A stretch of DNA of 23,275 nt from an uncultured Collinsella sp. (GTDB lineage: Bacteria > Actinomycetota > Coriobacteriia > Coriobacteriales > Coriobacteriaceae). Positions within the stretch are counted from its first letter, which is position 1, and every line of letters begins with the position of its first letter. The stretch lies in the NCBI GenBank assembly GCA_958443615.1, contig CAUCLI010000021.1:1-23275 (forward strand), in the 5' to 3' direction. The notes under the pieces are model-generated. The model was given only the letters and a program-made list of their open reading frames with translations. It made no database searches and was not told the DNA's origin. Made by a program: the position numbers and the translations under genes. Below, in pieces: positions 14,356-22,571 of the stretch.

Positions 14356-15161
14356 GCGGCTTCTCCTTGCGTCGGCACCCACCATTGCGTGGGCAGCGGA
14401 TTGATACATACGCGATTCGCCTGAACGCCGAGTGAGATGGCGCAATCGGCGAGAATCGAACAGAAGGGCTGTTCTGAACGGTCGTGCCCCAATGTGATGA
14501 CCCCCATGCCGCGTATCGCGAGGTCTTGGGCGCGATGATAGCCCACCTCGCCCGTCACGATGGCGTCGGCCCCCGCGTCGAGGGCGAGCTCACCGAAATC
14601 CCCGAGGCTGCCCCCGAGAACGGCAGGGCGCTCGATCAGGGCGTTCGGATCGCCCCAGACGACCGCGGTGGTGCCAAATGCGACTTGCGCGCGTTCGGCG
14701 AAATCGCCCAACTTCACCGGACCGCACGAGCCTAGGCATCCAAGGCCATGTGCCCCTGGGTCATCGGGATGCTCGATCGATGACGAGACGGTGATGCCGA
14801 GGGCGCCGGCGAGCGCCTCCCTCGCCTCGACCGACCGGTCGAGGTTGGTGTGGAGCGAGATGACGCTGATGCCGCGCCTCGCCGCCTCATATACGACCGC
14901 GGAGCACGCCGGCCGCTCGCGTGATGCGGGGCAAAAGCCATCCGGCGGCGCGATATAGGCCGGGTGGTGTGTGAGGAGCACGTTGCAGCCGCGCTCTTCA
15001 GCCGTTCTCAGCGCGTCGACCGTCGCATCGAGCGAGCACAGCACGCCTTCCACCTCGGCCATCGGGTCGCCGACGGAGAGCCCGACATGGTCCCACGGCT
15101 CGGCATCGCATTTGGGGAAGCGTCCGAATAGGGCAGATTCCAGTTCGCTAACGAGCATCAT
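14352..15161 (-). CDS. Nif3-like dinuclear metal-center protein (DUF34)
   Basis: This is a NIF3/DUF34 protein of 269 residues. Expected metal ligands are present: the HH pair (65-66, LLTHHPAYI), HTNLDRS (Asp 108), and the C-terminal GHDRSE (His 226, Glu 230). The AEPWDHVGLSVGDP stretch near the N-terminus is also typical. The annotation 'GTP cyclohydrolase 1 type 2' is often attached to this family, but the true reaction is uncertain. Two adjacent ATG codons (15161, 15158) both fit the AAGGTGG site upstream; I use the outer one. It overlaps the cysteine desulfurase 3' end by 14 bases and the zinc-ribbon gene by 4, so these three are coupled. Confidence 0.88.
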   Translation of the reverse strand: MMLVSELESALFGRFPKCDAEPWDHVGLSVGDPMAEVEGVLCSLDATVDALRTAEERGCNVLLTHHPAYIAPPDGFCPASRERPACSAVVYEAARRGISVISLHTNLDRSVEAREALAGALGITVSSSIEHPDDPGAHGLGCLGSCGPVKLGDFAERAQVAFGTTAVVWGDPNALIERPAVLGGSLGDFGELALDAGADAIVTGEVGYHRAQDLAIRGMGVITLGHDRSEQPFCSILADCAISLGVQANRVCINPLPTQWWVPTQGEAA

Positions 15162-16317
15162 CCACCACCTTGATAAGCGCTTCGGCGAAACGGTCGAGCG
15201 ATGAGGGGTCAACGCGATCGTCGAAGGAGATGCGGAGGGACCCGAGCGCGTCCTCACGCGGGACCCCCATAGCGCGAAGCACGTGGCTCGCGTCCATGCT
15301 CCCGCTGGAGCAGGCGCTCGCCGCGGAGACGGCGAATCCGCGTCCATCGAGCTTGAGAATCAGCTCCTCGGAATCAACGCCCTTGACGAAGATGCTCACG
15401 ATGCCGGGAAGCCGGTCGACGACGCGCCAATCCCCCATCGTCGCATGGATGCGGGCGTGACCGCAGAGGTCGCGATACAGGGCATCGGCCAACGGCATGA
15501 GCGCGGCGACATGCTCGGCGACGTGCGGGGCGAGAGCCTTGGCGGCGGCGGCGAGGCCGATGATCGCGCGGAGGTCCTGGGTGCCCGGCCTCAAACCGCG
15601 CTCTTGGCCTCCGCCCTGGCTGCGCGGTCGCAGGGGCGTGCGGCCTTTGAGATACAGCGCCCCGATGCCGACGGGTCCGCCAACCTTGTGGCCCGCGACC
15701 GAAAGCGCGTCGACGCCGAGTTCCCCCACATCGAAGGGGATGTGCAGCCATCCCTGGACCGCGTCGGCGTGGTACACGGCGCCATGGGCGTGTGCGACAT
15801 CAGACAGGTCCCGCGTGGGTTGTATGACCCCGGTCTCATTGTTGGCGAGCATGATCGAGACGAGCGCGACATCGGGCCCCATGATTGCCTCGAGCTCGGC
15901 CGGATCGATGAATCCGCGGCGGTTGGGCTTGACCGAATCGACTTTGAAGCCCAACGCTTTGAGTTGCGAGAGGTTGTCCAGGATCGAATCATGCTCGATG
16001 GCCGAGACGATGACGCGTTCGCGCCGTCGGTCGGCGGCGCGCGCCGCCTCGGCAAGGCCGAGGAGCGCGAGGACGTTCGACTCGGTCCCCCCGCCCGTGA
16101 AGACGATTTCCGATGAGCGCACACGCGCGCCGAGGCTTCGGGCGATGATACGGCGGCATTCCTCGAGCTTTTGAGCGGCCGCCCTTCCCAGCGAGTGCAG
16201 GGAGTTGGGATTTGCGCCCGCAATCTCGGAGGCGTCGTAGGCCAGCTGGGCTTCCACGGCCTCGGGCCGCATGGGCGTTGAGGCGGCGTAATCGAGATTG
16301 ATATACGGTTCGGTCAT
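15148..16317 (-). CDS. Cysteine desulfurase (NifS/IscS type)
   Basis: This PLP enzyme takes sulfur from cysteine to give alanine and a persulfide for Fe-S clusters or thio-cofactors. In 389 residues: TGGGTESN for PLP phosphate (74-81), EHDS with His 109, HADAVQ (Asp 184), the PLP lysine in VAGHK (Lys 211), GGGQERGLRPGT (235-246), and the active-site SACSSG loop with Cys 336. The pattern is class I (NifS/IscS) rather than SufS. The start is ATG 16317, where homology begins (YINLDYAASTP), with AGGGAAG upstream and 4 bases after the rpe stop. No scaffold (iscU/sufU), thiI or mnmA gene is adjacent in the window, so the sulfur acceptor is not indicated. Confidence 0.93.
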   Translation of the reverse strand: MTEPYINLDYAASTPMRPEAVEAQLAYDASEIAGANPNSLHSLGRAAAQKLEECRRIIARSLGARVRSSEIVFTGGGTESNVLALLGLAEAARAADRRRERVIVSAIEHDSILDNLSQLKALGFKVDSVKPNRRGFIDPAELEAIMGPDVALVSIMLANNETGVIQPTRDLSDVAHAHGAVYHADAVQGWLHIPFDVGELGVDALSVAGHKVGGPVGIGALYLKGRTPLRPRSQGGGQERGLRPGTQDLRAIIGLAAAAKALAPHVAEHVAALMPLADALYRDLCGHARIHATMGDWRVVDRLPGIVSIFVKGVDSEELILKLDGRGFAVSAASACSSGSMDASHVLRAMGVPREDALGSLRISFDDRVDPSSLDRFAEALIKVVDDAR

Positions 16318-16321
16318 GCCG

Positions 16322-17002
16322 TTACGCTTCCCTACCGGCGAGGCCACGCGCCGCCGCAACGCGAATGTCCTCGACGGCCTTCGCGGGGTCATCGGCTCCG
16401 AAGACGGCGGAGCCGGCGACGAGGACCGTGGCGCCCGCGGCCCCGAGCGCCTCGGCATTGCCCGCCCCGACGCCACCGTCGATCTCGATGAGCGGATCGA
16501 CGCCGCGCTCATCGCAGAGGTCGCGAAGGCGACGCAGCTTGTCGAGGGTATGGGGGATGAACTTCTGACCGCCGAAACCGGGGTTCACGCTCATGAGCAG
16601 GACCATGTCGACGTCCTCGATGATGTCCTCGAGGACGCTTACGGGCGTGGCGGGGTTGAGTATGACGCCGGCGCGACAACCGCGGGCGCGGATATGGGAG
16701 ATGGTGCGATGCAGATGCGTGGATGCCTCGCAGTGCACGGTGATGAGGTCGGCGCCGGCATCGATGTACCAATCGACGGTGTCGTCGGGATTGGAAACCA
16801 TGAGATGGACGTCGAGTGGGATGTCGGTGGCGCGCTTGCATGCCTTCACGATGGCGGTGCCATAGCTGAGATTCGGCACGAAATGGCCGTCCATGACGTC
16901 GACGTGAATGAGGTCGGCGTTATCGATGCGCTCGAGGTCGCGCGCGAGGTTCGCCATATCGGCAGAGAGAATTGAGGGTGAGATCTGAATCGAGGCTGAC
17001 AT
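16322..17002 (-). CDS. rpe: Ribulose-phosphate 3-epimerase
   Basis: Rpe interconverts ribulose-5-phosphate and xylulose-5-phosphate in the pentose phosphate pathway. It is a TIM barrel of 226 residues. SPSILSADMANL starts the first strand, followed by HVDVMDGHFVPN (His 33, Asp 35), DVHLMV (His 66), MSVNPGFGGQKF (137-148) and EIDGGV (Asp 175); these supply the metal ligands and both catalytic Asp residues. The ATG at 17002 has AAAGGAA about 6 bases upstream, so it can be translated independently. In this sequence, however, its frame is also open upstream without a stop through the gpsA 3' end, because gpsA is frame-shifted (see gpsA). Confidence 0.95.
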   Translation of the reverse strand: MSASIQISPSILSADMANLARDLERIDNADLIHVDVMDGHFVPNLSYGTAIVKACKRATDIPLDVHLMVSNPDDTVDWYIDAGADLITVHCEASTHLHRTISHIRARGCRAGVILNPATPVSVLEDIIEDVDMVLLMSVNPGFGGQKFIPHTLDKLRRLRDLCDERGVDPLIEIDGGVGAGNAEALGAAGATVLVAGSAVFGADDPAKAVEDIRVAAARGLAGREA

Positions 17003-17042
17003 GGCGTTCCTTTCGGACGGATTTGATATGCGGTTGAGGGGA

Positions 17043-17066
17043 GAGCCTGGGCTGGTGCCCAGGCTC
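17043..17066 (-). other. Hairpin between gpsA and rpe
   Basis: A perfect 10-base inverted repeat, GAGCCTGGGC / GCCCAGGCTC, has a 4-base loop. No T-run follows on either strand. It sits between the expected gpsA stop (17083) and the rpe start (17002), so it is probably an intergenic RNA structure such as a processing or 3'-end stabilising hairpin. Confidence 0.6.
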
Positions 17067-17082
17067 GGTCGGGATGGGGCAC

Positions 17083-18097
17083 CTACTCGTCGAGGCCGTA
17101 GAATTCCTCGCCGGGCATGCGGTTCATGAGATGCTCGCGCCTCCTCGAGGGTCATATCCCCATAGAGGAGCTGTTCGAGCGCGAAGGTGAACGGGACGTC
17201 GACGCCCTTGGCGCGCGCGAGCTCGCTGACGCTTTTCGCGGCGGCGGCGCCCTCCACGACCATGCGACGGCGCGCCTGATATTCATCGAGTGTCTCGCCG
17301 TGGGCAAATGCCTCGCCGAAGGAGCGGTTGCGCGAGTGCCGAGACGTGCAGGTGACGATCAAGTCCCCCATTCCGGCGAGTCCCATGCAGGTCATGGCCT
17401 CTCCGCCGCAGGCGTGGACCAAACGGCTGATCTCGGCGAGACCACGGGTCATGATGAGGGCGAGGGCGTTGTCCCCCATGCCGGAGCCGGCCGCGATACC
17501 GCAGATGATCGCCATGACGTTCTTCATGGCGCCGCAGAGCTCGACGCCGACAAGGTCGGTCGAGAGGTAGACGCGGAAATTGGGGCCGAGCGTGAGGCCC
17601 TTGAAGAACTCGCCGATCTCCATGCTCTCGCAGGCGATCGTAGACGCCGACAATGAGCCGTGGCAGATCTCCTCGGCATGGTTGGGGCCAGACAGGGCGG
17701 CGATGCGCTCCGGATGCCCGATCTCACTGCCGATGACATCGCTCATGAGCAGACCGGAACCGAGCTCGATGCCCTTGGCCAGGCACAGCACGGGCAGATC
17801 GTCGGGGATGTACGGCGCGCAATCGCGAGCGACCCCCCGCAGGAAGGACGAGGGAACGGCGAAAATGGCGGCATCGACGCCGGAGAGGGCCGCTTCATGG
17901 GAGCATGTGGCGCTCACGGTGTCGGGCAGGGTGTAATCGGAGAGGTAGCAGCTGTTGGTGTGCAGCTCGTTGATCTCCCGTGCGGGAGCGGGATCGTACG
18001 ACCACATGGTGACGGTGTGACCATGGGAGGCCACGAGGCCGGCCATGGCGGTACCCCACGATCCGGTTCCAATCAGTGCGATGCGCATGTTACTCAT
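17083..18097 (-). CDS. gpsA: Glycerol-3-phosphate dehydrogenase [NAD(P)+], frame-shifted near its 3' end
   Basis: GpsA reduces dihydroxyacetone phosphate to sn-glycerol-3-phosphate for phospholipids. Conserved parts are GTGSWGTAMA (10-19), LSGPNHAEEI, GAMKNVMAI with catalytic Lys 192, MGLAGMGDLIVTCTSRHSRN (238-257) and VVEGAAAAKSV. Up to residue 321 (LTLEEAR region, TLEEAR) the frame is normal. At about 17134 it shifts, and the expected end LMNRMPGEEFYGLDE followed by TAG (17085-17083) is found in the neighbouring frame. Restoring two bases (for example GA in a GAGAG tract) gives 338 residues, against 339 in E. coli; removing one base also works. The catalytic core is unaffected. The start overlaps the plsY stop by 8 bases; a second ATG at 18088 is possible. 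Confidence 0.85.
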
Positions 18098-18824
18098 CCA
18101 TCTTGTCGACGCGTTTGGAAAAGGACAGCTTGGACTCTGTTCCGTTCAAGAGCTTCCTGACGTTGGAGCGATGGGCCCAAACGACCAACAGCCCGAGAAG
18201 GGACAAGATCACCTTGAAGCTCAGGCTATCGCCCGAGAAATACAAGGGAACCGTGATGGGCAGCGCCAAGACGGTGATGATGGAACCGAGCGACACGAGG
18301 CGCGTGAAGGCGACCACGGCGATGAAGATGCCGAGGTGCAGCAGGGCGAACGGCCATGAGAGGCCGAACAGCACGCCGACGCCCGTCGCGATGCCCTTCC
18401 CTCCTTTGAAGCGGAGATAGGGCGAGAAGATGTGGCCGCACAGGCACACGAGGCCGGCGACGGCCAAGAGCGTGTCGCCGATGCCCGCGCCGCCGCTGAT
18501 GGCGAGGACATCGGAGGGATCGAGGCGAACCATGTGTGCGACGACGAGCCGGACGATGTTGACGCCGAAGACGCCCTTGAGCACATCACAGATGAGGGTC
18601 GGGACCGCGACCTTGGGTCCGCCCGCCCGCAACGCGTTCGTGGTGCCGATATTGCCCGATCCGACCTTTTGCAGGTCGATCTTCCCGAAAAGTCGGGCGA
18701 AGATCTTGCCGAACGGGATGCCGCACACGAAGAACGTGAGAATATACGTGAGAATCAACGGCCACCAGCTCACGCCGTACATGCCAGATGAAGCGAGCGT
18801 CAGGAAGCGATCCATCCCGTCCAT
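18090..18824 (-). CDS. plsY: Acyl-phosphate:glycerol-3-phosphate acyltransferase PlsY
   Basis: PlsY is an integral membrane enzyme that acylates glycerol-3-phosphate at position 1 using acyl phosphate. The 244-residue protein has several transmembrane helices and the three family motifs: GSGNIGTTNALRAGG (first loop), FKGGKGIATGVGV (second) and WAHRSNVRKLLNGTE (third). It is somewhat longer at the N-terminus than E. coli PlsY (205 residues). The ATG at 18824 has AGGAG upstream inside the end of der, 3 bases after the der stop. It is followed by gpsA, which makes its substrate; the pairing is conserved in Firmicutes and Actinobacteria. Confidence 0.96.
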   Translation of the reverse strand: MDGMDRFLTLASSGMYGVSWWPLILTYILTFFVCGIPFGKIFARLFGKIDLQKVGSGNIGTTNALRAGGPKVAVPTLICDVLKGVFGVNIVRLVVAHMVRLDPSDVLAISGGAGIGDTLLAVAGLVCLCGHIFSPYLRFKGGKGIATGVGVLFGLSWPFALLHLGIFIAVVAFTRLVSLGSIITVLALPITVPLYFSGDSLSFKVILSLLGLLVVWAHRSNVRKLLNGTESKLSFSKRVDKMDE

Positions 18825-18827
18825 CCC

Positions 18828-20162
18828 CTACTCCTTGTCCTTATCGCTCTTCTTGGCGCGGAAGCGCAGGCGGATCGGGGTGCCCTTGAAGTCGAACGTC
18901 GCGCGCATGCGGTTCTCGATGTAGCGCTTGTAGTTGTCGGTTACCAGATCGGTGTGGTTGACGAAGAACGTGAACGCCGGGGGCTTCTCGCCCGTCTGGG
19001 TGACGTAGTGCATCTTGAGGCGGCGCTTGCCGTCCGAGACGGTGTGGCCGAACTCGCGCATATCGGTGAGCAGGCGATTGAGCTGCGAGGTCGTGATATG
19101 GCTGGCGCGGCGCTCGGCGGCGGCGTCCACCATGTCCCAGATCTTGTGGACGCTGCGGCCCGTCATCGCGGAGATGCGCAGATACTCGGCCCAGGGAGCC
19201 ATGGTCAGACGGCGGTCGACCGTCTCCATGACGGCCTCGCGCTCGTAGTCGTCCTTGAGCAGGTCCCACTTGTTGAGGAGCACGACCAGGGCGCAGCCGC
19301 GTTCGATGGCGAGATTGGCGACCTTCTGGTCCTGCTCGGTCACGCCCGTGGAGGCGTCGACGACGAGCAGCGCGACGTCCGCGCGATCGATGGCGCGGAG
19401 CCCTCGGACCATGGAGTAGTACTCGATGTTCTCGTAGACCGTGCTCTTCTTGCGGATGCCGGCGGTATCGACCATCCGGTAGCGCTTGCCATCACGCTCG
19501 ACAACCGTGTCGATGGCGTCGCGCGTGGTGCCCGCGATGTTGCTCACGATGGAGCGATCGTTGCCGATCATCTTGTTGAACAGCGAGGACTTGCCGGCGT
19601 TCGGCCGCCCGATGATGGCCACGCGAAGCGTGTCGGGCTCATCCTCGTCGCCCGCGTCCTCGGGCAACAGGGAGACGACCTCGTCGAGCAGGTCGCCGGT
19701 ACCGTGGCCGTGCAGGGCGGAAACGGCGACGGGGTCGCCCACGCCCAGAGAGTAGAACTCCCACAGGCTGTCGTTCTCGCGGGCCGGGTTGTCGAGTTTG
19801 TTGACGAGCAGGAAGGTCGGCTTCTTGAGTTTGCGGACCATGCGCGCGACGCTCTCATCCTCCTCGGTGACGCCCACCGAGCCGTCGACGACGAACAGGA
19901 TGACCGCGGCTTCCTCGGCGGCCGCCAGGGCCTGGTCGCGAATGGAGGTGGCGAAGACATCGTCGCTCTTCATGGGCTCGATACCACCCGTGTCCACGAG
20001 CATGAACTCACGGCCGTTCCAGTCGGCGACGTGATAGCTGCGGTCGCGGGTCACACCGCGGCTCTGATGGACGATGGCGTCGGACGTCTGTGCGATACGG
20101 TTGACGAGCGTCGACTTGCCCACGTTGGGACGACCGACGATCGCGACGATAGGTCGAGACAT
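18828..20162 (-). CDS. der: Ribosome biogenesis GTPase Der (EngA)
   Basis: Der has two GTPase domains in tandem and acts in 50S assembly. The product has 444 residues. Domain 1: G1 GRPNVGKS (10-17), G3 DTGG, G4 NKLD. Domain 2: G1 GRPNAGKS, G3 DTAG, G4 NKWD. The C-terminal KH-like domain ends FDFKGTPIRLRFRAKK, which is characteristic. I chose ATG 20162 because AGGAG lies 5-6 bases upstream and MSRPIVAIVG begins the homology; an in-frame ATG at 20183 lacks a ribosome binding site. plsY follows after 3 bases. The gap upstream contains the DUF512 terminator, so der probably starts a new transcript, although no consensus promoter is clear. Confidence 0.97.
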   Translation of the reverse strand: MSRPIVAIVGRPNVGKSTLVNRIAQTSDAIVHQSRGVTRDRSYHVADWNGREFMLVDTGGIEPMKSDDVFATSIRDQALAAAEEAAVILFVVDGSVGVTEEDESVARMVRKLKKPTFLLVNKLDNPARENDSLWEFYSLGVGDPVAVSALHGHGTGDLLDEVVSLLPEDAGDEDEPDTLRVAIIGRPNAGKSSLFNKMIGNDRSIVSNIAGTTRDAIDTVVERDGKRYRMVDTAGIRKKSTVYENIEYYSMVRGLRAIDRADVALLVVDASTGVTEQDQKVANLAIERGCALVVLLNKWDLLKDDYEREAVMETVDRRLTMAPWAEYLRISAMTGRSVHKIWDMVDAAAERRASHITTSQLNRLLTDMREFGHTVSDGKRRLKMHYVTQTGEKPPAFTFFVNHTDLVTDNYKRYIENRMRATFDFKGTPIRLRFRAKKSDKDKE

Positions 20163-20272
20163 AAGTACTCCTTGAGTAGTCATAACTGCTGGAAGTTTAC
20201 CATGCCCGATCGGGGCACACCTGCTCGGTCACGCTGGGCATAATTCCTTCAGGCGCGGTTCCACGTCGATTC

Positions 20273-20301
20273 AAAAAACGCGGTCCGAGATACACCGGAC
20301 C
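20273..20301 (-). terminator. Terminator of the plsC-ispH-DUF512 run
   Basis: On the minus strand, a 6-base GGTCCG / CGGACC stem (20296-20301 with 20282-20287) is followed by GCG and then a run of six T residues encoded by 20273-20278. The stem is short but the T-run is clear. It begins 16 bases after the DUF512 stop. Confidence 0.7.
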
Positions 20302-20316
20302 CCAGGGGCGGTGCGA

Positions 20317-21720
20317 TCAAAGCAGCGAGTCGAGCATGAGGTTCGGCGCGGGGGTGGCGAACAGGGCCGTGCCGCCGCGCGCCTCGATGCGTTCCGCGAC
20401 GCTTTCGCGCGAGTCGCCGTCGAGCGTGAGACCGTCATAGTTGAACATGACGTCTGGCACGAGCACCTCGGCGCCGGAAAGGTCGTCGGGCAGCTGCGCC
20501 AAAAGATCGCAGGCGCATATCAGGCCCGTGACGTTCACGTTGCCACCGAAGTACTCGTTCTTGATGACGAAGGTGCCGACGCGGCCCTCCCCGAACATGC
20601 CGCAAAACTCGTCGAACGTGCTTTGGGCGGCCTCGCCCGAGATGACCATGACCCGCTTGCCGCCGATATCGAGGCGACGAGAGACGCGCCCGATGGCTTC
20701 GGCGCGTTCGGCCTTCACCGACCCCACCTCGTCGAGGAAGCTGCGGAGCATGCCGATGCCGTCGTAGAACTGCGGAAAGCCGTCGTAGGTCTCGGCGGGA
20801 GGGACTGGCAGGCGGGCATCGATGTAGAACTCGTCGGCGAGTTGGAACACCGTGCTGCCGCGCTCGGCTCGCGCGCGCTCCTGGAACGGCTCGAGCATAT
20901 GCACGATCGCCCGCGAGGCCTCGACGTCATCGGAATACGAGGACGTGAAGCGATTCTGATGCTTGGTGAACCCGAGGGGAACGATGGCGAGGCTCGTGAT
21001 GCCGGGGTGCTCCTCGACATAGCGGAGCGTGGCGAGCAGTTCGTCGCCGTCGTTGATACCGGGGCACAAGACGATCTGGGCGTGGATCTCCATGCCCGCA
21101 TCGAGGAAGCGCTCGAGCACCTCGATGCCGCGCGCGGCGTTGCGCCCGATGAGTCTGCGACGGCACTCGGGCGTTATCGCGTGGAGCGACACGTTCATGG
21201 GCGAAAGCATCTTGTCGATGGCATCTTCGACCTCATGGTCCTTCATGTTGGTGAGCGTGACGAAGTTGCCCTGCAGAAAGCTCAGGCGGTAATCATCGTC
21301 ACGGATGGTGAGGGTCGAGCGGCTCTCCTTGGGCAGCATGTTCATGAAGCAGAAGATGCAGGCGTTCACGCAGGTGCGCATGCCGTCGAAGACGACGCCG
21401 TCAAAGTCGACGCCCCACTCCTCGCCGGGGAAGCGCTCGATGACGGCGGATGCGACCGTGTCGTCGCGGGGGTCGAAAACCTCGATCTCGGCCTCGACGT
21501 CCTCGGTCTCCCACAGCCACACGATCATGTCGGTGAGCGGTTTGCCGTTGACCGAAAGGACGCGCATGCCGGGCTCGAGTCCGATGTCATAGGCGGGTGA
21601 ATCCGGGGCGACCGACGCGACGAGCGCGCCATCGGACCCAGGTTCCCTGGAGAGGGCGTACGGCGCGACGGTCCCCGCATATGAGGGGATGGACGGCCCG
21701 TTCGACATATGCTCGGCCAT
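20317..21720 (-). CDS. DUF512 family protein (PDZ plus radical-SAM-like Cys motif)
   Basis: The 467-residue protein has an N-terminal PDZ-like region (about 30-80, SPAYDIGLEPGMRVLSVNG). A cysteine motif CX3CX2C follows (Cys 117, 121, 124; TCVNACIFCF), resembling the iron-sulfur site of radical SAM enzymes. Next come DDDYRLSFLQGNFVTLTN, a TIM-barrel-like middle, and the DUF512 domain ending near LMLDSLL. Family members are found next to der in Clostridia and cyanobacteria, but their reaction is unknown. I chose ATG 21720, which shares one base with the ispH stop (TGATG) and has GGAGGG upstream; a TTG at 21723 is also possible. It ends in a terminator. A role tied to ribosome assembly or translation is only suggested by the der linkage. 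Confidence 0.85.
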   Translation of the reverse strand: MAEHMSNGPSIPSYAGTVAPYALSREPGSDGALVASVAPDSPAYDIGLEPGMRVLSVNGKPLTDMIVWLWETEDVEAEIEVFDPRDDTVASAVIERFPGEEWGVDFDGVVFDGMRTCVNACIFCFMNMLPKESRSTLTIRDDDYRLSFLQGNFVTLTNMKDHEVEDAIDKMLSPMNVSLHAITPECRRRLIGRNAARGIEVLERFLDAGMEIHAQIVLCPGINDGDELLATLRYVEEHPGITSLAIVPLGFTKHQNRFTSSYSDDVEASRAIVHMLEPFQERARAERGSTVFQLADEFYIDARLPVPPAETYDGFPQFYDGIGMLRSFLDEVGSVKAERAEAIGRVSRRLDIGGKRVMVISGEAAQSTFDEFCGMFGEGRVGTFVIKNEYFGGNVNVTGLICACDLLAQLPDDLSGAEVLVPDVMFNYDGLTLDGDSRESVAERIEARGGTALFATPAPNLMLDSLL

Positions 21721-22571
21721 CAACCCTCCAACATCTCTCGCAAACGAGCAAGGGCGCGCTCGATATGAGCGGCGGGCGTGGACGCGCCTGCGGTGACGCC
21801 GACGAGCGATGCCCCCTCGAACCAGGCGGCATCGATTTCAGAGGCGTCCTCGACGTGATGGGTGCGCGGGCAGCGCTTGAGGCAGATCTCGGCCAGGCGA
21901 CGCGTGTTGCCGGAGTTCTTTCCCCCCACGACGACCATCGCATCGGCGCGCGCGGCCAGCTCGGCGGCGCTGTCCTGACGCTCCTGGGTGGCGGAGCAGA
22001 TGGTGTTGACCACGCGCAGGTCCATCGTGCGCATCGAGAGCTCGCTCACGACCGCCGCGAGGGCGGCGGGGGTCTGCGTGGTTTGAACGACGACGCCGAC
22101 CTTGCGGCTGAGCGTGATGCCATCGAGATCGGCAGGGGTGGAGACGACGCGCGCGCCATCGCCGGCATGTCCCATGATGCCCTCGACCTCGGGATGGCCG
22201 CTCTCCCCCACCACGATGAGCTGATAGCCATCGCGCACGAGACGCTCGGCGGCGTTATGCACCTTTTTGACGTACGGGCACGTGGCATCGATCACATCGA
22301 GGCCCTTCGCGCGGGCCTCCTCGATCACGGCGGGTACGACCCCGTGCGCGCGGATGATGAGAGTGCCCGCGTCTACCTCGGAGACATCCGATGTCGTGCC
22401 GACGCCGATATCGGCGAGGTCATCGACGACAAGGGGGTTGTGGATCAGGGGGCCGAGCGTGTTGACGGGCTTGGAGGCGTCGACTGCCGCCTGGGCCGCC
22501 ATGTCGAGCGCGCGCTCGACGCCGTAGCAGACGCCCGCGTGACGGGCGACCTCGATATCGATGCGGGGCAT
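21720..22571 (-). CDS. ispH: 4-hydroxy-3-methylbut-2-enyl diphosphate reductase
   Basis: IspH (LytB) is the last step of the MEP pathway, giving IPP and DMAPP. The 283-residue protein has the three Fe-S ligands: Cys 15 (GVCYGVERAL), Cys 98 (ATCPYVKK) and Cys 192 (TICSATQERQ). Substrate-binding His 44, 76 and 126 are also present (LIHNP, RAHGV, ESGHPEVEG). The SGNTRRL region follows. It is a stand-alone IspH, not fused to ribosomal S1 or plsC domains. The ATG at 22571 begins immediately after the plsC stop, with GGGGAGG upstream in plsC. Confidence 0.97.
   Translation of the reverse strand: MPRIDIEVARHAGVCYGVERALDMAAQAAVDASKPVNTLGPLIHNPLVVDDLADIGVGTTSDVSEVDAGTLIIRAHGVVPAVIEEARAKGLDVIDATCPYVKKVHNAAERLVRDGYQLIVVGESGHPEVEGIMGHAGDGARVVSTPADLDGITLSRKVGVVVQTTQTPAALAAVVSELSMRTMDLRVVNTICSATQERQDSAAELAARADAMVVVGGKNSGNTRRLAEICLKRCPRTHHVEDASEIDAAWFEGASLVGVTAGASTPAAHIERALARLREMLEG

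Larger units (their letters stand above)
16322..18097 (-). other. Continuous gpsA::rpe reading frame (591 codons)
   Basis: As written, the sequence reads without a stop from the gpsA start to the rpe stop. Between them lies a 42-residue, Pro/Arg/Ser-rich linker that does not look like a protein domain. It corresponds to the gpsA tail read in the wrong frame plus an intergenic hairpin. An automated gene caller would report one fusion protein. I regard this as the result of a small indel in gpsA near 17134 rather than a true bifunctional enzyme. Confidence 0.7.

Noticed and set aside
13351..14424. Plus-strand frame of 357 codons
   Set aside because: It is antisense to coaBC and the zinc-ribbon gene; a composition artefact.
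16318..16512. Longer cysteine desulfurase N-terminus
   Set aside because: It would overlap rpe out of frame, and homology starts exactly at ATG 16317.
18954..20243. Long open frame (429 codons) on the plus strand
   Set aside because: It is antisense to der, has no recognisable domain, and reflects the high GC third positions of the real gene.
20311..21600. Long open frame (429 codons) on the plus strand
   Set aside because: It is antisense to the DUF512 gene, which has strong family motifs; the plus-strand product is low-complexity Ala/Val/Asp-rich and matches nothing I recognise.
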